Origin: Ashinkailepas kermadecensis
Lineage: Eukaryota; Arthropoda; Thecostraca; Neolepadidae
DNA: 64,000 nt
Direction of reading: 5' to 3'
Assembly (NCBI GenBank): GCA_034440615.1
Contig: JAOTOM010005101.1
Coordinates: forward strand, 880,035-944,034
Shown: positions 46,811-57,352 of the stretch, piece by piece
How the letters are laid out: each line of letters opens with the position of its first letter
Numbering within the stretch: position 1 is the stretch's first letter
Position numbers and translations under genes: made by a program
Notes under the pieces: generated by a model
The model's input: only the letters and a program-made list of their open reading frames with translations
Database searches by the model: none
Told to the model about the DNA's origin: nothing

Positions 46811-48327
46811 TGGTGCGAATTAATATTTGTTGGCACCTTTCGGTGCCTGGCGCAGCCACGATTGCAGCTCGGGCGGGCATGTGGGTTGGGTGCGTCCGGC
46901 GGCGGTTGACCCGCCTGAATCGTCCGGCCGACCGGTGACCTTGGCGGTCGGCTCACGTCGGTGGGCCACTGCCGCGGGGATGCCCGCCGGCTGGGAGTTG
47001 GTCGGGTCACGTGGGCGCCGGCCGGCGCTTGACATACCGGGCCGGACCGGCGGCCCGCTGACGGGGAGCGAGAATTTGCTCCCGCAGCGGAGTGACTGCG
47101 GGGCCTATCACTCCTCCCTGGAGTGGTCCGTTTGTTGGGAGCCGGAGTGGTCTGTGTGTTGGGAGCCAGGGTGGTTTGTTTCGGAGTGGTCTGAGTGTTG
47201 GGAGCCAGGGTGGTTTGTGTCTGTGTGGTCAGTGCAGCAAGTTTTTTTAGTGGAGCTAAACCTGGAATCATGTCTGTTTGCATCGAGGCAGAAGTAGTGT
47301 TGACGCGACGTGTGGGGGGAGCAACGGTGGCCGCCTGGGCGTAAGTTTTAGTTGATGGAGAGGCGGCCTCGACAGACCGTCGGGCCTTGGGGTGTGACAC
47401 CCCGGTCGTGGCCTTCACAGCGCAGACCTGCTCCTTGCGCCATACTGGACAGAGGGGTGATGTGGTCAGGTGGTCGGATGTGTTGCAGTTGAGACAGTGG
47501 ACAGGTTTGGAGCAGGTGGAATCAGGATGGGGTGATTCACCACACTTTGGGCAGCGGGCTGTTTGGCGACAAGTCTTGCTGCCATGCCCAAAACGCTGAC
47601 AATTGAAACAGCGGAGAGGATTGGGAATACAGACACGGACTTGGAATCGGATGTAGCCGGCGAGAAGGATCTTGGAAAGAGTCGTAGAGTTGAAGGTAAA
47701 GACTAGGATACTCGTGTCACGTTTCTGGCCATCTTTGAAGGATGTGATGCGGCGGACGTGGGTCACCCTCTCCGGCCTGAGCTCCGCCTGAATATCTTCC
47801 TCAGACATGAAGCGGAGCTCCGGCGCGAAGACGGTGCCCTTGGTGGAGTTGCGGTTGGAGTGAAGTGAAATGGTCACGGATTTACCACAAAATGTGGTGG
47901 TACGGAGGAGGGCTTTGGTCTGGGCTCGGGTTTGGGTTTTGATGACGAGGGTTCCGTTGGCTGGGTCTTCAATGTCAGGATTGGCTAAGGAACAAATGGC
48001 GAGGAGTTGCTTGGTTGGCCAGAAAACGTTGACACGACGAAAGGAGACGGATTCCTCGACAGGCTTTACCACGATGTATGATCCAGCACTGTCGAGGTAG
48101 GGTTCAATGGTTTCAGGTTGGGAGGACGTGGTCTGGTTCGAGCGTGGGTCAGCGGCGTGGAGAGTGATGGTCTGGTCTGGATTGCGAGGCGAGGTCGTGG
48201 TCTTGGGACGAGCAAGGGTCGGCGAGGCGCAAAGAGCTTCCATGGCGTCATCAAGGGGAACAGTTCGGCGCGGGTCATCAACATTTACATCAATCGAGGG
48301 AGCATCAGGGTCCAGGTCTGTGTTCAT
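46753..48327 (-). CDS. Retrotransposon ORF1, gag-like zinc-knuckle protein
   Basis: An uninterrupted 524-codon frame. Residues about 95-235 form an RRM-like RNA-binding region (FWPTKQLLAICSLANP, LRFMSEEDIQAEL, ILVFTFNSTTLSKILL). Three CCHC-type knuckles follow at about 240-294 (CFNCQRFGHGSKTC, CPKCGESPHPDSTC, CLNCNTSDHLTTSPLC). The C-terminal third is low-complexity, with repeated TTLAPNTQTTP units at about 385-425 and a Pro/Arg/Ser-rich end. The protein would bind element RNA in a ribonucleoprotein. The start at 48327 is the first ATG of the frame. It is intact, in contrast to ORF2. Confidence 0.88.
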   Translation of the reverse strand: MNTDLDPDAPSIDVNVDDPRRTVPLDDAMEALCASPTLARPKTTTSPRNPDQTITLHAADPRSNQTTSSQPETIEPYLDSAGSYIVVKPVEESVSFRRVNVFWPTKQLLAICSLANPDIEDPANGTLVIKTQTRAQTKALLRTTTFCGKSVTISLHSNRNSTKGTVFAPELRFMSEEDIQAELRPERVTHVRRITSFKDGQKRDTSILVFTFNSTTLSKILLAGYIRFQVRVCIPNPLRCFNCQRFGHGSKTCRQTARCPKCGESPHPDSTCSKPVHCLNCNTSDHLTTSPLCPVWRKEQVCAVKATTGVSHPKARRSVEAASPSTKTYAQAATVAPPTRRVNTTSASMQTDMIPGLAPLKKLAALTTQTQTTLAPNTQTTPKQTTLAPNTQTTPAPNKRTTPGRSDRPRSHSAAGANSRSPSAGRRSGPVCQAPAGAHVTRPTPSRRASPRQWPTDVSRPPRSPVGRTIQAGQPPPDAPNPHARPSCNRGCARHRKVPTNINSHQCPYFSNGIAIVYYPNGPK

Positions 48328-48504
48328 GCGATGGTCGTCGGGTGTGGTCAGAGGAGGAAAATCCGAGTCTGAGTCCGTTGGCGAGCATGGGTCCGTACCC
48401 TTTTTCCTCTTTTTCCCCCATCACGGGGAAAACACCCTACCAAACGAAATCTAAATAAACACGCAGAACAAAGGGAACGGAAATACGGCGACGAAAAAAC
48501 CAGG

Positions 48505-48568
48505 TGGGGCGACGGGTGTCACCCCACTGGGAAACTAAATGTGAAAGGAGCGACGGGTGTCACCCCAC
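48505..48568. repeat. Twin repeat in the retrotransposon 5' UTR
   Basis: GCGACGGGTGTCACCCCAC occurs at 48509-48527 and again at 48550-48568, 41 bp apart. Each is partly self-complementary (GGGGTGACACCC read from the - strand, and GTGGGG/CCCCAC in the first). It lies about 180-240 bp upstream of the ORF1 start. Confidence 0.85.
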
Positions 48569-48680
48569 GAAAATGAAAAATAAACTGCAATAACCAGCAG
48601 TTGGTCTGGCCAAAACTGGCACGGCGGAGTAATCAGTAGGCTCTGGCAATGTGGCACCTGATAGCACTGAATACTCCATG

Positions 48681-48693
48681 GCATGTGAGTTGT
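48681..48693. repeat. Target-site duplication, 5' side
   Basis: GCATGTGAGTTGT, matching 42941-42953. It marks the 5' boundary of the retrotransposon on the - strand. Confidence 0.75.
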
Positions 48694-49952
48694 GTGCTAC
48701 TTGTATTGATAGCTCCTGTTATCTAAGAGGCTTTCAAGCATTGGGATTTTGAGACACTGGAAAACTTAATTCCAATGTAGGTTCCTATCGCCATTCCATC
48801 GGTTTTGTTTTGAGGACACCTTGAATTATAAATTTGGGATACTGGGAGTGGGGGAGGGAAGGGGTTCTAATCATAGGTGTAGGCTTTATATAATTATTGG
48901 TGTAGCCAACATGTGATTCAACCACATTGCGTTCACGTAAGCATTGGCATACACTGAATGCTGAAGTGTGAAAATTATTGGTGTTGCATTGGCAGAACCA
49001 AATCGATAAGCATTCCCACCAATGAGGAAGGCCTGTTGTACTTTGATATGTTGAGCTACATTTTGATTTTTCTTTGTAACAAGAGTTTGGTGCCCTTCCC
49101 AAATTCAGGGAGTGAATACCAATATGGGGTGACCGTGAGGGGGAATATTTTAGTTTTACAGTAAGTAAGGGGTGGTTGTCTGGGCTCACCCGCTGAAACA
49201 GCAGGGAAGTGAGCTTGCACTGTTAAAAGTGATTAAATGTGTTCAGTGATTGCTTTCTGTGCATGACTTAATTTAGCCAAAAATAGCCCATTTTTGTGCA
49301 AATTTTGTTCCTTGGCCTGACCTGAGATCAAATCTTTGGTTGGCCTTGAAAGTCTACATATCAAGCTTATGTATTAGTTTACTGATGCATTGGCTTCCAA
49401 ATTGATCTTAGCACAATTATGGCCAAACTAGTGAAATTGGAAAATTTTACATTTTAAAGTTATTTGTGCAGATGTAATTTCAGCAGTATGAGCCGAACTT
49501 ATCAAAGGATACCGAAAGGAAAACCTTGTAACAGGGTGGGGGAGGGAGAGGTTGAAATCCGGTGACTCAGAAACGATGGTGGTAGATTGGGCCCCTTGCA
49601 CGGGACAACTAAGTTGGTCACTAATTATTTTACTTTAATAATTTTAAATGGGCCTCTGAAACCAGTCGGCAAAATCTGTTTTATTTTTAGAGTAGGTGGG
49701 CCAACTCCAAATCAATTTGCCCCCCCCCCCCCCTGGTGCAAATCCTAGGTATGTCACTGGCCCAGGTGTGTTCTAGGATAGTGAAATCAGAGGTGCCATG
49801 GCTGGCTCTGCATATCAGTAATGAAACATTTGCACGGGCCACCACATATTCAATGGAACTAGATGTGCTGGGAAATGGTGTTTCCGAGATTTATTATGTA
49901 GCATGGGTGTTATGACTGTATTTTACTAATGGTTATGCATTATTTATTTCAG
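48694..49952. other. No gene recognised
   Basis: Contains a C-run with the words GTGCAAATCCTAGGTATGTC near 49735, a form common at 3' ends of dispersed repeats. There is also AATTATTGGTGT-like sequence near 48890 and 48975. Short ORFs only. The AG at 49951-49952 after TTATTTATTTC is the likely acceptor of the next feature. Confidence 0.4.
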
Positions 49953-51780
49953 AAATTTATTTGTGAATTTTGTTCACTGCAAGTGGAGAGCATTGCATCA
50001 CTTGCAAAACACCTCTTCACCATGCTAGAAGCAACAGTGTGATAATCCACTGTCTGTTCTGCCGACGGGTGTTTCGTACTGCACGCTTTTGGAAACTTCA
50101 CATAGACATAAATCATAGTCAGGGAGCAACAGGCACAGGACAAGAACAAAGTGATTTTTCTCAACAGCACCAACCGCCAGAGTGCGCCGGACCATCCACA
50201 AGTGCTGTATCATGTACTGATAGTTCAGAGGGTCAGTCTGTGACTAAGCAGCATGCAGCGAAGGATGTATGTGTTTCAGATTCCATTGTCAGCCTTAGAA
50301 CTGATCATAGAGTTAGGAACGAAACGTGCGTAGACGTTGCATCCTTTGTTCATTATGCATGTATCCAGGCTGCTCGGGAGGCAAGGGACGGCCAGTGGAT
50401 TCAATTGAAGCATTGCCCATTGTTTCAGACTGCACTCGCGCTTTAAGCCATCGCTTTGTGGAATCTCATTGCAGAAGTTCTTCTTCTTATGTGAAACCAG
50501 AAACAATCGTATTATCTAGAAATCAGGGAATCTTGCAGTCATAACAATATGTGTCTGTGATTAGTACTCTTGGAGTTCTTCTTCGGCATAAAACATTGAT
50601 AGATACTTTTGTTCAACCAAGCATCAAGCTTGACACTTTTTGGAGGGAACACATAAGAGACTTTTCAAGTGGAGATGTACACCTAAGTCACAGTGACAAG
50701 TTTCATGTAATTTTTTTATATTGACGAGTTTCAGGTTTCGAATCCGTTAGGAAACAAGACTGCAATATACAAGCTTACCGGTGTATATTTCGCTGTTGGA
50801 TATCCCCGCTTAAGGTCTCGTAAGAGACACATTTTTTTTGGTTGCACTTATTCGATCAAGTTATCTAAAACAGCATAGGTCACAGGTGCTTGGACGTATC
50901 ATTGACGAGCTGAAATTTTGGGAAGAGACTGGTTTGCTGACTTATCCCACCAGCCGTGTGTTTTGCGATTGCGATTGCGAATTGCGAGTGCGCTGTCGAC
51001 TTGCTTTTGTCGTAGCCGATAACCTAGGAGCCCACGGACTTGCAGGTTACACAGACAATTTCAGTTCATCAAGCAGAGTATGCCGTTTTTGTAACGCCAC
51101 AATTCAGGGAGTCCGAGGTACTTTCCAATTGGAGGAATTCGCACCCAGAACTGTTGAGCAATATGAAGAACAGCTGCGCGAGCTGAATGCATGTGAATGG
51201 GATGCTAAAACTCGCGCTAAATTTGGCATTAAGACTGAGTGTAAACTTAACTATCTACCTTCATTCCACGTGATCAACGGATTACCCCCGGATATTGCGC
51301 ACGACATATACGAAGGTACATCACCCATTGTCATCTCGGTAGTGCTCGAGGCGTGCATGGGGTTGAAGCTGTTCACCTTGGATGATGTCAATAATGGTAT
51401 TGAGAACTCGCGAAAGCAAATGCACGCGAAAGCAAAAGTTACAAAAATATATGTAGAACAATCGCCCTGAGACATCAGGAAGAGTTGTCAGTCAAAACAA
51501 CATCATAATTATTTTTCCCTCCAAAACTAACAGTCTTGGCGTTAATGACCGTAAGCAAGCGCGGATCAATGGTACACTGTTCAGTGCAGGAGATGCCATA
51601 TTGCATAGTCAGACAGGTAGTGTCATGTTGGCAAAGATCAACTGTATCCTATTGAAGGACGGTGACATAGCATTTTCATGCGTCGACCTATCCGTTTCTA
51701 GTGTCGATGAACATTCACAAACGTATCGGGTGAGATGTGGACAATGAAACATCATGGTGTTGTTACGTAACTTAGTAGAC
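49953..51780 (+). pseudogene. C2H2-bearing multicopy TE-like gene, broken
   Basis: Starting after an acceptor-like TTATTTCAG, the frame gives a first zinc finger (CEFCSLQVESIASLAKHL). After a 1-nt shift it gives a second (CLFCRRVFRTARFWKLHIDINH). Farther on, FFYIDEFQVSNPLGNKTAIY leads, through a frameshift at the T-run 50832-50839, into VALIRSSYLKQHR. The 210-codon frame up to 51470 follows: VADNLGAHGLAGYTDNFSSS, CRFC, YLPSFHVINGLPPDIAHDIY and EGTSPIVI. The C-terminus resumes at about 51477 with ARINGTLFSAGDAILH-type sequence and ends near 51780. Order and motifs match an uncharacterised multicopy family common in invertebrates and fish. The middle of the protein is missing between 51430 and 51477. 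I infer it is transposon-derived. Function unknown. Confidence 0.65.
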
Positions 51781-51840
51781 CTTAAGCGCCTGAGTATCTA
51801 CTCATATGTCATCGTCGTTCCAAACTATCATTACTTTCAG

Positions 51841-52329
51841 GGGCCAGCCCTTTCTCCGCAACATGTATAGGTTTAAAGTGTCGTGTCGAGGACGAGAAAA
51901 AGTATGCAGGACGGATAGAAAGCGAGATATTCTACGGTGGGCCAAAGTGGCTTTCGGTTTACCCTTGGAGGAAGTATTAGTAATTAAATATGTAGACGAG
52001 GATTTCGGTGACATGATTGTGCAAGACTGTGGTGAACCGAATTTTTTGTGCACCGAATTGACAAGGCACATGTCATCATTGAGAGTGCAGGCCTCGGTCA
52101 AGCTGTCGGAACCCAGCAGACGGCCGACACCCACTGCGTGGGAAATACTACCGGCACCAGTGTGTCTGCCCCTGACCGTGGGCAGACGGGCGCCAGCACT
52201 GCTGCTAGTGATGTCCATGTCATGATGGAGCTGGCCGTCGACGAGCCGAACGCTGGGCCGTCGGCAGTCACAGAAGAACAGAGCCCTGCGCGTGGTGGAG
52301 GCGAGGGCCGGCCCCATTTCGCTCCACAG
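51841..52329 (+). CDS. SAMD3-like gene candidate, PB1-like first coding exon
   Basis: The acceptor TTACTTTCAG ends at 51840. The ATG at 51863 begins MYRFKVSCRGREKV, followed by FGLPLEEVLVIKYVDEDFGD, the layout of a PB1-like domain in SAMD3-like proteins. A likely 1-nt shift in the T-run near 52040 moves the frame to RIDKAHVIIESAG (the domain's last strand). A Thr/Ser/Ala-rich linker follows, to APQ and a GTGAGA donor at 52330 (phase 0). The shift may be a sequencing error or real decay. The next exon at 54218 is phase-compatible. The family role is not established; many copies are multicopy and possibly TE-linked. Confidence 0.5.
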
Positions 52330-52913
52330 GTGAGATCTGGTCAGTGGTGTTTGCGGCGTGCTAGCACGTATGATTGAAAATTACATTTTATGAAGAAAAT
52401 TTTATCCGAGATAATTCCAAGATTCGGATTCGACCGAGTATATAAGCACTAGACTTCAGGCCACATTATAAATATTTAATCAGTTTGACATGCTGTTTCT
52501 GGGCCATATACAATGCAAAAGCGTATGAATTCGTCTGATGTCATCTGCTGCTTAACCGGGAACCCTTTGGAATCCTTCAGACAGCAGTGTTAATTTGCAG
52601 TCGAACTCTGATAAGTTTAGCCACTCAGATTCGAATTTGAGCTGCCCAGTGTGAGGCCTAATTCTCAACTTGATTATTGCCTTTTTATATATGATTCGGG
52701 TAGTAATTCTGGCCACAGCATGCACATGTCGTCTACGGTATGATTGTTGACAATGTAAAGTATTATTCCGGATCTAGTCCCAACTAACTCGTGTTTATAC
52801 TAATTTTATGTGCATTGTTGGGTCTTGATCTCATATTTGAACTTAGCCACTTGAGCCACTGTTAACTCTTATTCCTATGGCAATAAGACTGAGCAGTGGC
52901 TCAAGTTCTTTGG

Positions 52914-52917
52914 ATCC

Positions 52918-52952
<35 letters not shown>

Positions 52953-54143
52953 TTCGGTTTGCCACACACAGGAACAGTGCCCCAATTATGGTGGTCCTCA
53001 TACATACACTCACACACGCCGCCCACTCGTGACACTCTACTTCAGAATGGTAAAATGGTGACTGGTTAAAAACAATACAGTAAAAAATGAACATGTACGA
53101 CATATAATTATGGCCTGATGAAAGAGGTGAGAATGTTTATGCTAAGATCTCGTACAGATGTGTGACGAAACACTACAATCACCACTTACAATCAGCAGTT
53201 GCATGTAGGAATGCAAACATAGTGCGTCTGGAGTCCCGAAACATATCCAGTGCTGGCTGTACGGCGGTTAATGCGTTCGCAGCTCGGGGTAAGCCGGAGA
53301 ACAGGCTGGTTGCAATAGCGTTGACGCGGGCACGGGGCACCGCAAACAGGTCGACGCTTCTGGTCCGACGAGACGCGACGCGGAGCGGAAACCTGCCTAG
53401 GAGGAGCGGACTCTCGCAGCGGCCGTTCAGCAGCCCGTGAAAGAACGACAAATCGAGTAGCTCTCTCCTCCCAGACAGTTTCGTTACGTTGTAATTTTGA
53501 CAGAGTTCATCGTAATTTCCTAGGTTGTACCTGTCACGCCTGGTTCCTGCCAGAAAAGCCAAGAATTTGTGTTGGATGCGCTCCAGCCGATCTAGGTGAG
53601 CGCGCGCCGCTCCCGCCCACACCACGCTTCCGTACTCGAGTATGGACCTTACGTTGGCGTAGTAGGCCACTACTACAGCTGTCTTGCTGTAGTTGCCTCT
53701 AATCCCCTGTAGGCTACGGATTAAGAGGCCCAAGGCTCTATTTCCCCTTATGACGATGGAGTCGATGTGATGCGAAAAAGTTAATTTGGTGTTAAGAATA
53801 ATGCCGAGATCTCGTACATGTGTTACTAATTCGAGTTGAGCTGATCCAATCTGAAAACGTATAGGCAATGGTTGAGTTTTGAGAGTGACTCGAAAATGAA
53901 AGCACTTGTTGGTACACAGGGTCAGTTTCCAGGTTTGCACCAATTTTCCAGAGAATTTAGATCACGCTGTAACCCGATGCCGTCTTCCTGGCCCTTGATT
54001 GTACGGACAATTTTGAGATCGTCACAGTACAGAAGGCAAGACGATTCTAAAACGTTTGGAAGATCGTTGATGAAGGCCAGGAAGAGGCTCGGGCCCACCA
54101 GGGAACCCTCTGCAACCCCGCTCAGTACCTGGGACCATCCTTA
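52914..54143 (-). mobile_element. 5'-truncated LINE with (TTTA)n tail, in a host intron
   Basis: The - strand encodes the end of a reverse transcriptase. SGVAEGSLVGPSLFLAFIND and LLYCDDLKI (YADD changed to YCDD) lie at 54130-54040. An uninterrupted 254-codon frame 53943-53179 follows, with THVRDLGIILNTKLTFSHHI, EYGSVVWAGAARAHLDRLER and RRELLDLSFFHGLLNGR. The 3' UTR ends in (TTTA)n, read as (TAAA)n on the element strand (52921-52954). A 7-bp direct repeat ATCCTTA borders it (52914-52920 and 54137-54143), and the truncation point coincides with that repeat. The short endonuclease-free copy is non-autonomous. Confidence 0.8.
52918..52954. repeat. (TTTA)n run, LINE tail
   Basis: About nine units of TTTA at the 3' end of the - strand LINE. 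Target-primed insertion of this type of element commonly leaves such a tail. Confidence 0.9.
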
Positions 54144-54217
54144 GCCTGCGGTACTAACTCACACCCACATCTATTAGTTATATTGTCGCAACAATGACAT
54201 TACTCTCGGCATTGCAG

Positions 54218-54372
54218 GGTGCAGAACTAACTGTCTCTTCGGAGCACCTGCTGGACCAGACGCACTTCACGCTGCAGCTGTGGATGACCCTGCATGGGTC
54301 TGTTCCCCTCACCGAGAAGGAATGGGGTGAACTGATTCACGTGGTCTATCAGCGATGCTCCTCCCAAACCTA
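54218..54372 (+). CDS. SAMD3-like gene candidate, exon 2
   Basis: Acceptor CTCGGCATTGCAG ends at 54217; candidate donor GTACGG at 54373. Phase 0 in, phase 2 out. The peptide contains SSEHLLDQTHFTLQLWM and LTEKEWGELIHVVYQRCSSQ, the helical block that precedes the YP motif in SAMD3-like proteins. Joined to the next exon, the split codon gives Tyr and continues YPSKKY, so phases agree. It has no ATG and can be seen only as a splice-bounded frame. Confidence 0.5.
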
Positions 54373-55486
54373 GTACGGGAAACTGGCATGGTACTACGAC
54401 GCAAAGTTGTTTCCTTAATTTTCCCAGGCGAGGAGAACGCGAGGAGAACGCGAGGTTAATCAGATTGCACGGGCTGTGAATATGGCTATCAAAAGGACAA
54501 GTTATTTTTTTGTCTTGAAATAGTGATAATTAGTGTTGCCCCTGTACGTGTCTTGCACCAAACTATGCTTTTTGATGGATGACTCGATCTCTAGGAACTT
54601 TTAAGCCAAATTTCGTGGATTAAGTCTGTTCTTACCAGCATTGGTGGAGAATTGCATACATTTTCATGGGTGCCTTTCCATTCATTGCAACAGGCCCTGA
54701 AAACTTTCAGTGGTGCTTTCCCATAGAGTTATATGTTAAACTTCTGAGGTGCTCGATAGACTGCAGTGGTGCACAGGCACCCATAAAATAACGATTCTCC
54801 ACCTATGCTGACCAGAATGATTCTGATCTTGTCATTGCAGCTGGTCTGGACAACACATGTTATATCTTTACGGGACTGTTATTAACTCATATGCTGTTCG
54901 TTTTGTCGTCTGCTCACACCGGTCACTGGCCAGTGTCATTTGCATTCTACATATATGGCGTGCATGATATGCAGCTATTATGCAGCAATTATGTACAACA
55001 TGCATATGTCCAGCTTGACATCTCGTTTTCGTCTTTAGTGTGAAACAACAACAGTCTGTTATCATCTTACGCTGAACCTAAGTTGAATTTCAGCTCAATG
55101 CACCCGAAACCACAGGCTAAATATGATGCTCATCTACTAAGTTGCACCGAAATCACGTCTTTTAGATGTCTTGCTTAGATATTAGAACTACTCCTACATT
55201 GTATCCTTGTGAGGCACCTGTCGATGACCTTGTTGAGTCACGCAACCTTTGTTCAAGATCATGGCGTTACCTGAGCTCAAATTTCATCCCTGTATTCCAT
55301 ATTATTCCTTACCCATTCCTTCTCCTACCGGATACCTGCGTCTGCCCCCACCAATTGTCGAATGCCCTCAACTGCCTCCACCCGCACGTGTGCCACTTGT
55401 TCCGTGCCCGCCTCCGCTTCCATGTCTCACTTGTATCGGCGACATGGAAGCAGTTCTTCATCCTAAAAGTCAGTGTCTTCCTTCAG

Positions 55487-55545
55487 CTATCCATCCAAGA
55501 AGTACCTTGACATCGCGTTGGCGATCGTGGACACCTTCGGGAAGA
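55487..55545 (+). CDS. SAMD3-like gene candidate, exon 3 (YP motif)
   Basis: Acceptor GTGTCTTCCTTCAG ends at 55486. The frame reads YPSKKYLDIALAIVDTFGKS. In the family this YPxxxYxxVAxALVxxFP motif is followed by a tryptophan and a KFKNER block, which here begins on a separate exon near 56470. The donor is uncertain: GTGATG at 55546 is one choice (phase 0), but the frame stays open beyond it to MCRPTLQ. Confidence 0.45.
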
Positions 55546-56469
55546 GTGTGATGTGTCGTCCAACTTTACAGGAGACAGTCGTCAGTAATCCGTTTTTCTT
55601 GGTTTCCACATTTATGATACGTGTAGAACATTCTTGGGTTAAAAATGTGTACTTTCCAATCGACCAGTCTATGAACGATTGCCGCGCATTCTTTTGCTGT
55701 TGGATTACCTCCAATTGGGGTGCCACTAGGTTGTTTAAGGATTTGTACATGTTTTTCATATGGTGTCTCGAAAATAAGTTGCAAACTTACTGCCAGAGTC
55801 GACATTTGTATCAGAAAAGCCGAGAAAGAGTGCAAAATTCAACAAAGGGAAGAAGCAAAATGCGGGATATGAAAACACACTGGCGATTTTCTATTCGAGA
55901 TGTGATGTACCTTCAAACCAATGGTGTCAACAATGGCTCAAAAGTCTTCTTTTTGGTCTGTTAGGTACAAAAATGTTCAGATGCCGGGGGCCAAGATAGG
56001 AGTGGAAAAATTATAAGTTATATTGGTAGGTGGTAATGGGTATTTCCAACTGGATGCCTTTTTCACCTGAATCCAGATATTTTGGGGAATTGTATAGACA
56101 TACGCAAACGCTTGCAAGCATTATCAACGTGTAAAAAGCACTGCACTTGTGCGAATCGGACACTTATATGTATGAATAACATTGCGTTGTAAATGTGTTC
56201 AGCTTTGGTTATGTTACATCCTAACATCAACATCAGGATCAAGGATGATCTACTCAAAGTAAATGCAATTACTTCTGGCCAAGCCGACATCAAACCTGTG
56301 AATGGCGAATGAGTAGATATCAAGGTCATCGCAGTGATAATATACTTTTCAGCATTTTATTCACACCACAGCCCATGCGATGTGTGTCGTCTGTTTACCC
56401 ACCCACTTCCTGAGAAGAACGTTTTTGAACATAATTTCCCTGAACGTTGTCATCGCATGCTACAGGCAG

Positions 56470-56653
56470 TCATCAGGCATCAGGCAGAAACTTCGCAACA
56501 AGTTCAAGAATGAGCGCCACCGTACTCACGACGAAGGCCTGCAGCATGAGCGGCTCGCCAAGCGAATTACGACGGAGATCAACAGGGGCGCCAGCCGAGG
56601 CCTGGCCAACTACTTCCCCACATCGGCTCTTGCCAGCGAGGAAGTTACGAAAG
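56470..56653 (+). CDS. SAMD3-like gene candidate, KFKNER exon
   Basis: The frame contains SGIRQKLRNKFKNERHRTHD then EINRGASRGLANYFPTSALA and ends at a GTAAGG donor (56654, phase 1). Two CAG acceptors in phase 0 lie at about 56469 and 56487. The LRNKFKNERxR block is the characteristic segment after the YP motif in SAMD3-like proteins. GC content and codon choice are exon-like compared with the flanking AT-rich sequence. Confidence 0.5.
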
Positions 56654-57206
56654 GTAAGGCACGGAAAGTGCGGCCATAAGACCCTTGCTTTGGTCAAAGA
56701 TAGCAAACTACTCAAGGAGAAGCTATTGAGTGTTGGTAAGAATCAGAATGACAATGGTCGAATTCGAAGTGAACAAATTAGGGCATTGAACGCTGTGACG
56801 GACCGGTTATCAAGGTTTTGAGAAAAAATGTGTTGAGGCCGGGTCGCATCGCTAATATGTACTTTTGTCGTATATTCTTTATATCTGCGATGAAATTCAT
56901 TTGAGCCGCTGGAGGATTTAAATAAAAACGAAATATTGGATTTCCGATGTAATAACTTTTCATCGGCGATGTTTTCAGGGTTGGAAAATGGGTCGCTCCT
57001 GGATTTTTGGCATTCAGAATATTATCCTCTCTGGAAATTATCTCATTCTTCTCGTTTGGAGGTTGAATTGTGCTATGTCACAATGAACTGCTCTGTCATG
57101 GCGTGCTCAGGATTCACTGGAAAGTGCAAGCTGGGATTTTGATGTCACGGGTTGGAAGAACAATATCCTCCATATTTCATTGCATTAACATTTTCCTCCA
57201 CATGCA

Positions 57207-57352
57207 GGACTACGAAGCACAAATCCAACCCAGGATGCTTCTCACCAAAATTTCCACGTTTCTACGCACTACAGGAGACTCGCTGAGCTTCGTCCTCGTT
57301 CAAAGTTATTTGTTACCGGATACCTATCCCAAGGACTCAGGCACGGCAAAAT
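57207..57352 (+). other. Possible downstream exon of the SAMD3-like gene
   Basis: Follows CCTCCACATGCAG. In the phase expected from the previous donor it reads LRSTNPTQDASHQNFHV then STHYRRLAELRPRSK, and stays open to about 57432. No donor was chosen and the other frame is also open to 57354. Weak. Confidence 0.25.

Larger units (their letters stand above)
42954..48680 (-). mobile_element. I-group non-LTR retrotransposon, near full length
   Basis: A 5.7-kb - strand element with the complete domain order. It has a 5' UTR (48328-48680), ORF1 with zinc knuckles (46753-48327) and ORF2 with endonuclease, reverse transcriptase, RNase H and a C-terminal CxxxLTxxHxLLxC motif (43048-46810), then a short 3' UTR. 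The combination of CCHC ORF1, RNase H and C-terminal Cys-His motif fits the I/Nimb-like group. A 13-bp identical direct repeat, GCATGTGAGTTGT, flanks it (42941-42953 and 48681-48693), consistent with target-primed insertion. ORF2 is disabled, so this copy cannot move by itself. Confidence 0.85.

Noticed and set aside
46827..48454. Forward-strand ORFs over retrotransposon ORF1 (up to 156 codons)
   Set aside because: Antisense to an intact 524-codon zinc-knuckle frame, with no motifs of their own.
50730..50760. GGTTTCGAATCCG as a possible tRNA B box
   Set aside because: It lies inside the coding frame of the VADNLGAH-type gene and no acceptor stem or anticodon arm fits around it.
55473..55964. 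163-codon ORF after the YP-motif exon
   Set aside because: Only the first ~20 residues carry family motifs. The rest is AT-rich with no motif and overlaps equal-length antisense ORFs, so it is probably intron read-through.
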